The notes below the pieces were generated by a model. That model was not told the DNA's origin. It saw only the letters and a list, made by a program, of their open reading frames with translations, and did not search any database. The translations under genes were made by a program, and so were the position numbers. From the NCBI GenBank assembly GCA_027298165.1, contig JAPUGN010000064.1:1-8093 (forward strand): 8,093 nt of DNA. The letters are read 5' to 3'. The DNA is from Nitrospinota bacterium (GTDB taxonomy: Bacteria; Nitrospinota; Nitrospinia; Nitrospinales; Nitrospinaceae). This document shows, piece after piece, positions 1-4,987 of the stretch (the first letter of the stretch is position 1; each line of letters begins with the position of its first letter).

Positions 1-842
1 CGCTGAGTGTCGAAGGGTTTCATTTGCCCGGGCAACGAAACGGCCAACTCTTCAGGGTGAACTCCATCGAACAGGAATTTCCGCTGGGGGAGATCGCGAC
101 CGATTCCGACGGCCGGTTCTATAAGGAAATCATCGTGCCGCCCACCGCCCGGGGTGACCGGCAAATCGTCCGCGCCGTGCTGAGTTGGGAGACCGGCGGT
201 TGGCGGTTCAGTCACACGTTGAAATTAACGGCGGAGAAAATTGTCGAAACCATTTTTCTGGGATTGATGGCCACCACTCTGGCGATTTTTCTGGCGGGGC
301 CTTTGAGTTTCCTGGGAGCGCGTAATTTAATGACGCACAGCACCACCGGCACATCGGTTTACTACATGGTGCGTACATTATTTAATGTCCTGCGCTCCAT
401 CGAACCGTTGATCATGGCGATCCTGTTTGCGGTGTGGGTGGGCATCGGCCCGTTCGCCGGCATGCTGGCGTTGGGGTTGCACAGTACCGCGGCTCTGGGC
501 AAATTGTTTTCCGAGCAGATCGAGAGCATCGACCCGGGTCCAGTGGAAGCCATCACCGCCACCGGGGCACGGCCTCTGCAAGTAGTGTTGTACGGGGTTC
601 TGCCGCAGGTGGTGCCGCAGTTTCTGGCCCTGGGGTTTTACCGGTGGGATATCAATGTGAGGATGTCCACGATCATCGGATTCGTCGGGGGCGGGGGCAT
701 TGGGTTTCTACTCCAGCAATGGATCAACCTGCTCCAATACCACAAGGCGGGCACGGCGCTGTTGGCGATTGCCCTGGTGGTGATTACACTGGACATGATC
801 AGCGCGCGCCTGCGTGAAAAAATTACCGGCCCGGGAACCTGA
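1..842 (+). CDS. phnE: PhnE-type ABC transporter permease, 5'-truncated by the window edge
   Basis: Inner-membrane permease subunit of a phosphonate-type ABC importer, expected to work with a PhnC ATPase and a PhnD binding protein that are not in this window. The frame is open from base 3 with no stop, so I treat the gene as cut at its 5' end; the TTG at 24 is only an in-frame codon. Counting from that TTG, residues 1-65 are beta-rich and soluble, and residues 72 onward are the membrane domain. Seen there are the EAA loop (EAITATGARPLQ near 174-185, followed by GVLPQVVPQF) and the family-typical YRWDINVRMSTIIGFVGGGGIG (split here: YRWDINVRMS then TIIGFVGGGGIG) near 206-227. A last membrane helix lies at about 243-258. 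EAA loop and GGGGIG segment match the PhnE family closely. The substrate (phosphonate, phosphite or another oxyanion) cannot be told from the permease. The soluble segment before the membrane domain is unusual. The stop is TGA at 840-842. Confidence 0.85.
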   Translation, partial: LSVEGFHLPGQRNGQLFRVNSIEQEFPLGEIATDSDGRFYKEIIVPPTARGDRQIVRAVLSWETGGWRFSHTLKLTAEKIVETIFLGLMATTLAIFLAGPLSFLGARNLMTHSTTGTSVYYMVRTLFNVLRSIEPLIMAILFAVWVGIGPFAGMLALGLHSTAALGKLFSEQIESIDPGPVEAITATGARPLQVVLYGVLPQVVPQFLALGFYRWDINVRMSTIIGFVGGGGIGFLLQQWINLLQYHKAGTALLAIALVVITLDMISARLREKITGPGT

Positions 843-861
843 TACGGTTCCACGGGCCGGT
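817..861 (-). terminator. Intrinsic terminator of the SYLF gene, inside the 3' end of phnE
   Basis: A 15-bp inverted repeat (825-839 with 846-861, one bulged base) encloses the six-base loop 840-845. Read on the minus strand, the hairpin starts 33 bases after the SYLF stop codon and is followed at once by AATTTTTT (824-817), the classic form of a Rho-independent terminator. On the plus strand the hairpin is followed only by a mixed pyrimidine stretch (about 865-893), so it would be a weak terminator for phnE. The phnE stop codon TGA lies in the loop. Confidence 0.75.
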
Positions 862-893
862 CTGATTCTCCCGGAACGCTTTCTGTCTTTCGT

Positions 894-1802
894 TTACCAG
901 AGCGGTGACGATTGTTTCCTGGGTTGTCGTGCGGGTTGCGCAGGCTGACGGGGGACCGAGTTTTGGGCCATCACCCTGGGTTTAAAGCCCTCCTGAGAAA
1001 CGGCAAAACCCCTCTGCGCGGCTTGTTTCGCATACCGGGGACCCTGTCCGGGAACGAGACCGTACTTGGGATTGTCCGTCCAGTTCTGATAAACCTTCTT
1101 CTCATCGCCAGGCTTTATGGGAGGCGCCATCTGGTTCAAATATTTGATCAACCCCTTGGAGGATTTGGGTAGTTGTTTCACCGCTCCTCCCATCATGATT
1201 TCCTGCGGCGTCAGTTCGGCGTTGTAATACTCCTGGTTATAACGCAGGTTCGGCTTGATGACGGTACCCTTCAGCGACACCCCGCCGAAAATGCCTTGAC
1301 TGCGCGAATACGAATACATGTCTCCCTGTAACATAATGTCGATTCCCAACTCGGCGTAACGGCCGACCGGACCGGCGGTGACGCTTATGTCTCCACCCAG
1401 GGAAAAATTATTTTCCAGCAGACCCTTGATTCCGCGCTCCGACATCACCACCAACACCAGGTCTACTACCTGCACTCCGAACTGAAAACCGAAACTTCCG
1501 CCCAGAGTGGTGATGAATGAGGGCGGTCCCCAAAAGCCGGTTTGGGAATCCCGTACGGTGGCCACTCCGTTACCATACCGGGCGCCAACAAAGAACCCCC
1601 CTTTGAACATTGAGGGAAAGATAATGACCGCTTTCGCTTTTGAAATGAGACCTTTGGGAATTTCCAAATCGGGCGTGCTCATTATTTCTTCCATCACGGA
1701 CTTCGCGTCCTTGAGCAATTCCTGTTGGGCGGTGGCATCGGCGGCGGTGGCGTTTGCGGTCCACAGGAACACCAGTACCAGGAGGGATGAAAGGATTTTC
1801 AT
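894..1802 (-). CDS. Exported SYLF-domain (YSC84-like) lipid-binding protein
   Basis: 302 residues from the ATG at 1802. This start is chosen because a strong Shine-Dalgarno AAGGAG sits seven bases upstream and the protein then opens with a good signal peptide: MKILSSLLVLVFLWTANATA, cleavage probably after residue 18-21. A longer frame from TTG at 1820 would place that Shine-Dalgarno inside the gene. Residues about 28-215 are the SYLF domain: the AKAVIIFPSMFKGGFFVGARYGNG block (AKAVIIFPSMF, then KGGFFVGARYGNG, 56-79), the WGPPSFI segment and SFGFQFGVQ (91-111), GGDISVTAGPVGR (137-149) and the SYSRSQGIFGGVSLKG block (164-179). In eukaryotes and bacteria the domain binds acidic phospholipids; here export implies a periplasmic or envelope location. 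Residues about 226-302 form a tail ending in a Pro/Gln/Arg-rich, probably disordered stretch. The gene stands alone, convergent with phnE and divergent from the helicase. Its specific role is unknown. Confidence 0.9.
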   Translation of the reverse strand: MKILSSLLVLVFLWTANATAADATAQQELLKDAKSVMEEIMSTPDLEIPKGLISKAKAVIIFPSMFKGGFFVGARYGNGVATVRDSQTGFWGPPSFITTLGGSFGFQFGVQVVDLVLVVMSERGIKGLLENNFSLGGDISVTAGPVGRYAELGIDIMLQGDMYSYSRSQGIFGGVSLKGTVIKPNLRYNQEYYNAELTPQEIMMGGAVKQLPKSSKGLIKYLNQMAPPIKPGDEKKVYQNWTDNPKYGLVPGQGPRYAKQAAQRGFAVSQEGFKPRVMAQNSVPRQPAQPARQPRKQSSPLW

Positions 1803-1809
1803 GGTGAAG

Positions 1810-1815
1810 CTCCTT
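1810..1815 (-). promoter_or_regulatory. Shine-Dalgarno of the SYLF gene
   Basis: On the minus strand AAGGAG is followed by the seven-base spacer CTTCACC and ATG at 1802. It decides the start: the upstream TTG at 1820 has nothing comparable in front of it. Confidence 0.8.
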
Positions 1816-1890
1816 AGCAAGAAAAGGTTCGGAGAGAGGGATTAACCTATTGATAATTTGGGGATTATTCCCATACTACCAGACCCCGCC

Positions 1891-1919
1891 ATCTTACAAT
1901 TAAGATTTGCCAAATTCAA
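1891..1919 (-). promoter_or_regulatory. Candidate sigma-70 promoter for the SYLF gene
   Basis: On the minus strand TTGAAT (1919-1914) and TAAGAT (1896-1891) are separated by exactly 17 bases. Each hexamer matches the consensus at four of six positions. It lies about 90 bases before the ATG at 1802, inside the AT-rich divergent spacer. Such matches arise by chance in AT-rich DNA, so this is only a candidate. Confidence 0.35.
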
Positions 1920-1991
1920 ACCCTAATTCCCTCCAGCACTCATATAACCCCATTAATCTCAATTAGTTAGATGGGGCCCAGCGGGGGGAAC

Positions 1992-2001
1992 GGGTTAACC
2001 C
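1992..2001. promoter_or_regulatory. Palindrome GGGTTAACCC, possible operator
   Basis: Perfect ten-base palindrome 37-46 bases before the ATG at 2038, the place where an operator for the helicase gene would be expected. No known regulator is recognised from it, and it does not match the E. coli LexA box. A chance palindrome remains possible. Confidence 0.25.
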
Positions 2002-2037
2002 CTTACAACTAATCTCTTTAGGCAGATAGGGCAAATA

Positions 2038-4131
2038 ATGAAGCGGCGCCCTGGCCGGAACTGTTGGAACCGTAAAATTTTATTCCCGACTGCCGTTCAT
2101 CCAAATAAACCTTTACCCCCAAACGGTTCCCACATACCATGCGAGGTTGTGAATGTCGCCGACATCAAAACTTATTTCGAAAGCGGCGGAGTGCTGTCGC
2201 AAAAACTGGATACCTTCGAGTTTCGCCCGCAACAGCTGGCGATGGCCGAAGGGGTTTCCGCCGCTCTGGAGCAGGGCCATCATCTGATGGTGGAGGCCGG
2301 CACCGGAACCGGCAAAAGCCTCGCCTACCTGATCCCGGCAGTGCTGTGGGCGATGGAAAATGAGACCCGGGTGATCGTCTCCACCTACACCAAAACCCTG
2401 CAGGAGCAGATCGTCAATCACGACCTTCCTTTTCTGCAAAACACGCTGGGCCTACCCTTCAAATATTCGCTGTGCCTCGGGTCGGAAAACTACCTTTCGC
2501 TGAGGCGGATGAAACGCGCCAGCCAGACCCGCCTGTTCGGCAACGTGAACGAGGATGAACAGTTGAACGAAATTTTTCAATGGGCCGGTCGAACGGAATC
2601 GGGGTTTCGCAACAACCTGCCGTTCGAGCCGATGTCCTCGGTTTGGGAGGAGGTCGGGCGGCAGAAAGATTTATGCATGGGCAAACAGTGCGAAACGTTC
2701 AATTCATGTTTTTATTTTAAGGAGCGGCGCAAATGGTTCGGGGCGCATCTGCTGATCGTGAACCATCATCTGTTTTTCGCCAACGTGGCGAACAATGGGG
2801 CGGTGCTTCCCCGGTACGACGCGGTGGTGTTCGATGAAGCGCAGAATCTGGAAGATGCCGCTACTTCATTTCTGGGGCTGGAGTTCTCCAACTCGGGCCT
2901 GCTGTATTTTCTGGACCGGCTGTACAACCCCAAAACCCGGCGGGGCACGCTGACCCGCATTCGCGACGATCTGACGGTGGAAATCAAACAACGGGTCAGT
3001 AAGGTGCGGATCACCGCTGAAGCGTTTTTTCAAAACCTGCTCGATACCTTCGGGCGTAACGAGCGCACCCTGCGTTTTTACAGTCCACCCTCGGTGAACA
3101 ACACGCTGTTCATTCCCCTGCAGGATCTGCACGAGGCGTTGAAAGCCCTCGAACAGCGGGTGACCACGGAGGAGGAACAACTGGAGGTCTCCGCCGCCGC
3201 GGGCCGGGTGTTTGAATACAACAATACCATCTCGGCTCTGCTCAACCAGAATATGAAGGAGTATGTGTACTGGCTGGAGGTGACGCCCAAAAAGCGGTTC
3301 GTGCGCGCCACCCTGCGGGGTATGCCCATTAACATCAACGAAGAACTGCGTGAACAGGTGTTCTCCAAAATCGACCGGGCGATCCTCACCTCCGCCACGT
3401 TAACCACCAACCACAGCTTCGAACATATTAAGGAAAGGATCGGTTGCACGCCGAAAGAGGAAACAACCCTCGACTCGCCGTTCGATTACCCGAGCCAGGC
3501 GCTCCTGTACCTGCCGCCGGACATGCCGGAACCGAACGAGGATGTGGAGAAATACGTCGCCGCCCTGGCCGACCGGACACTGGACCTGATCGAGGCCGCC
3601 GGCGGAAAAACCTTCGTTCTGTTCACCAGCTACGACATTCTCAACCGGGTGCACCGGATTTTGGACCCTCGGTTAAATCAGTACCAGATCTTGAAACAGG
3701 GAGACCTGGCACCCAGCCGGATGATCGAGCGATTCAAGGATAAGCCTTCGGTGATTTTCGGCACCAATTCGTTTTGGCAGGGGGTGGATATTCCCGGCGA
3801 CGCGCTGTCGAGCGTGATCATCACCAAACTGCCGTTCGACGTACCGACGGAGCCGTTGATCGAAGCGCGGATCGAGGACATGAAAAGGCGGTCGATCAAT
3901 CCCTTCCGGCATTACCAGATTCCGCGCGCCATCATCCAACTGCGTCAGGGATTCGGCCGGCTGATTCGCAAGCGCAGCGATAAAGGAGTGGTGGCGATTC
4001 TGGATTCGCGTATGACCCAGCGCAGTTACGGCAAACAGTTTTTGAACTCGCTCCCCGATTGCGGCCAGACGCAAAACCTGGAAGACGTGAAACGGTTTCT
4101 CGCCCGGGATGCCGCCGTACCCAAACCCTGA
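2038..4131 (+). CDS. DinG/YoaA-type (XPD-like) superfamily 2 DNA helicase
   Basis: Probable 5'-3' DNA helicase of repair and replication restart. 697 residues from ATG 2038, or 660 from GTG 2149. Motifs in order: RPQQ (63-66), Walker A AGTGTGKS (87-94), motif Ia VSTYTKTLQEQ (114-124), Walker B VVFDEAQNLED (263-273, DEAQ rather than DEAH), SATL (452-455), FVLFTSYD (526-533), FGTNSFWQGVDIPG (574-587) and motif VI QGFGRLIRKRSDKG (637-650). The C-terminal YGKQFLNSLP is also typical. Between motifs Ia and II lies the iron-sulfur region: C213, C218 and C224 fit the last three ligands, but the first, normally in NYLC, is Ser154. C146 lies eight residues before it. Homology starts at about VADIKTYFESGG (40-51). 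The 37 residues before GTG 2149 look non-coding in composition, so the start is uncertain: ATG 2038 has AGGG six bases upstream, whereas GTG 2149 has GAGG only two bases upstream. It is convergent with the TPR gene, 20 bases away. Family certain, choice between DinG and YoaA open. Confidence 0.92.
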   Translation: MKRRPGRNCWNRKILFPTAVHPNKPLPPNGSHIPCEVVNVADIKTYFESGGVLSQKLDTFEFRPQQLAMAEGVSAALEQGHHLMVEAGTGTGKSLAYLIPAVLWAMENETRVIVSTYTKTLQEQIVNHDLPFLQNTLGLPFKYSLCLGSENYLSLRRMKRASQTRLFGNVNEDEQLNEIFQWAGRTESGFRNNLPFEPMSSVWEEVGRQKDLCMGKQCETFNSCFYFKERRKWFGAHLLIVNHHLFFANVANNGAVLPRYDAVVFDEAQNLEDAATSFLGLEFSNSGLLYFLDRLYNPKTRRGTLTRIRDDLTVEIKQRVSKVRITAEAFFQNLLDTFGRNERTLRFYSPPSVNNTLFIPLQDLHEALKALEQRVTTEEEQLEVSAAAGRVFEYNNTISALLNQNMKEYVYWLEVTPKKRFVRATLRGMPININEELREQVFSKIDRAILTSATLTTNHSFEHIKERIGCTPKEETTLDSPFDYPSQALLYLPPDMPEPNEDVEKYVAALADRTLDLIEAAGGKTFVLFTSYDILNRVHRILDPRLNQYQILKQGDLAPSRMIERFKDKPSVIFGTNSFWQGVDIPGDALSSVIITKLPFDVPTEPLIEARIEDMKRRSINPFRHYQIPRAIIQLRQGFGRLIRKRSDKGVVAILDSRMTQRSYGKQFLNSLPDCGQTQNLEDVKRFLARDAAVPKP

Positions 4132-4151
4132 ACCGCCGCGTGGCCGAAAAA

Positions 4152-4916
4152 TTATTTAAACTGGGATGAAGACACCGGTTTGATTTCACCTTTCAGGATT
4201 TCAACAACGGTGGGCCGGATGGCATCGTAGGAAGGGGCGGTTTTTGAATTGAGGAAGCCGAAGGTTTTGTGAACCTCATCGGGATAGTATCCGTCGAAAT
4301 GATACAGCCGTTCGTCCTCCTTGATATCTCCCAGCTCCTTGGATATCTGGTTGGTCATTTCATAACTTCCAAGAGAAATGAAATATGCTTCCTTGCCCCC
4401 GGCGTCGGTCACCGAAAATCGGTATAACTGCATCCACTCTCCCGATGGCTCGAAAAACTGATACGCCAGGACCAGCCGTCCATTCATCTTGAACTGCTCC
4501 CGGCAGAACAACCGGGTTTCCAGAAATTGCGGGTCTTGGGTTTGCGCGCGGAGGCGTAACAGTTCTGCCAGGGATTCATTCCTTGGCTCGATGCGGCCCA
4601 GGGCCTGGTAGGTTTGAATCAATTTGGGAAGCACCTGCCAGTCCTCGGAGCGGAGCGTATGGTAGCGTTGCCAGTAGGTGAGGGCTTTTTCCTGCTGTCC
4701 CGCCGCGGCCGAAGCCAACCCAAGGTTCCACAAAATATTGGAACCTTCCGGATAACGGTTCAACGCTTTTTCGAGATAGGGAATAGATTCCCCGTATTTC
4801 CCCTGCTCGTAAAGAAGGATTCCTTTTTCGAACGGGTCCTCCTTCTGCTGTACCACTCCCGGCGCGGAGGCCGCGTACAGAACTAACGCCGATACCCCAG
4901 CGAGCAGTGCGTTCAT
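4152..4916 (-). CDS. Exported TPR protein with an unrecognised C-terminal domain
   Basis: 254 residues. Residues 1-18 are hydrophobic (MNALLAGVSALVLYAASA) and probably a signal peptide or membrane anchor, although the n-region has no positive charge. Residues 27-90 hold about two ordinary 34-residue TPR units: PFEKGILLYEQGKYGESIPY, then LEKALNRYPEGSNILWNLGL, then the AAAGQQEKALTYWQRY helix. More helices run to about 127. Residues about 130-245 form a compact domain I do not recognise, with REQFKMNGRLVLAYQFFEP, YFISLGSYEMTNQISKELG and RLYHFDGYYPDEVHKTFGF as its most distinctive segments. ATG 4916 is the furthest upstream start, because an in-frame TAA (4920-4922) lies just before it. The ribosome binding site is weak (GGAT, five-base spacer). 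It follows the SIR2-like/TPR gene by 71 bases on the same strand and is probably co-transcribed. TPRs mediate protein-protein contacts; partner and location (periplasm likely) are inferred. Confidence 0.8.
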   Translation of the reverse strand: MNALLAGVSALVLYAASAPGVVQQKEDPFEKGILLYEQGKYGESIPYLEKALNRYPEGSNILWNLGLASAAAGQQEKALTYWQRYHTLRSEDWQVLPKLIQTYQALGRIEPRNESLAELLRLRAQTQDPQFLETRLFCREQFKMNGRLVLAYQFFEPSGEWMQLYRFSVTDAGGKEAYFISLGSYEMTNQISKELGDIKEDERLYHFDGYYPDEVHKTFGFLNSKTAPSYDAIRPTVVEILKGEIKPVSSSQFK

Positions 4917-4987
4917 ACGTTATCCATTTTCATCCTGTAGCAGTCGGAACGGAATCCATCGGTCGGCGTCTTCGGACGGTCGAAGCG

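Larger units (their letters stand above)
1803..2037. other. Divergent intergenic region between the SYLF gene and the helicase gene
   Basis: 235 bases without a gene, 346 if the helicase starts at GTG 2149. It must hold the promoters of both divergent genes. On the plus strand TTGATA (1850-1855) with CATACT (1872-1877) at 16-base spacing is a second candidate promoter, facing the helicase. CCCCAT (1948-1953) and ATGGGG (1971-1976) form a six-bp inverted repeat, with no T-run on either side. A perfect ten-base palindrome GGGTTAACCC lies at 1992-2001. I see no small ORF with a good ribosome binding site and no known riboswitch or RNA. Confidence 0.5.

Noticed and set aside
1948..1976. CCCCAT/ATGGGG inverted repeat as a terminator
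   Set aside because: There is no T-run after the hairpin on either strand, and it lies upstream of both divergent genes, where a terminator is not expected.
4132..4151. Possible bidirectional terminator between the helicase and the TPR gene
   Set aside because: Only a three- to four-bp stem can be drawn in the 20-base gap, and the A/T run is on the wrong side of it for either gene.
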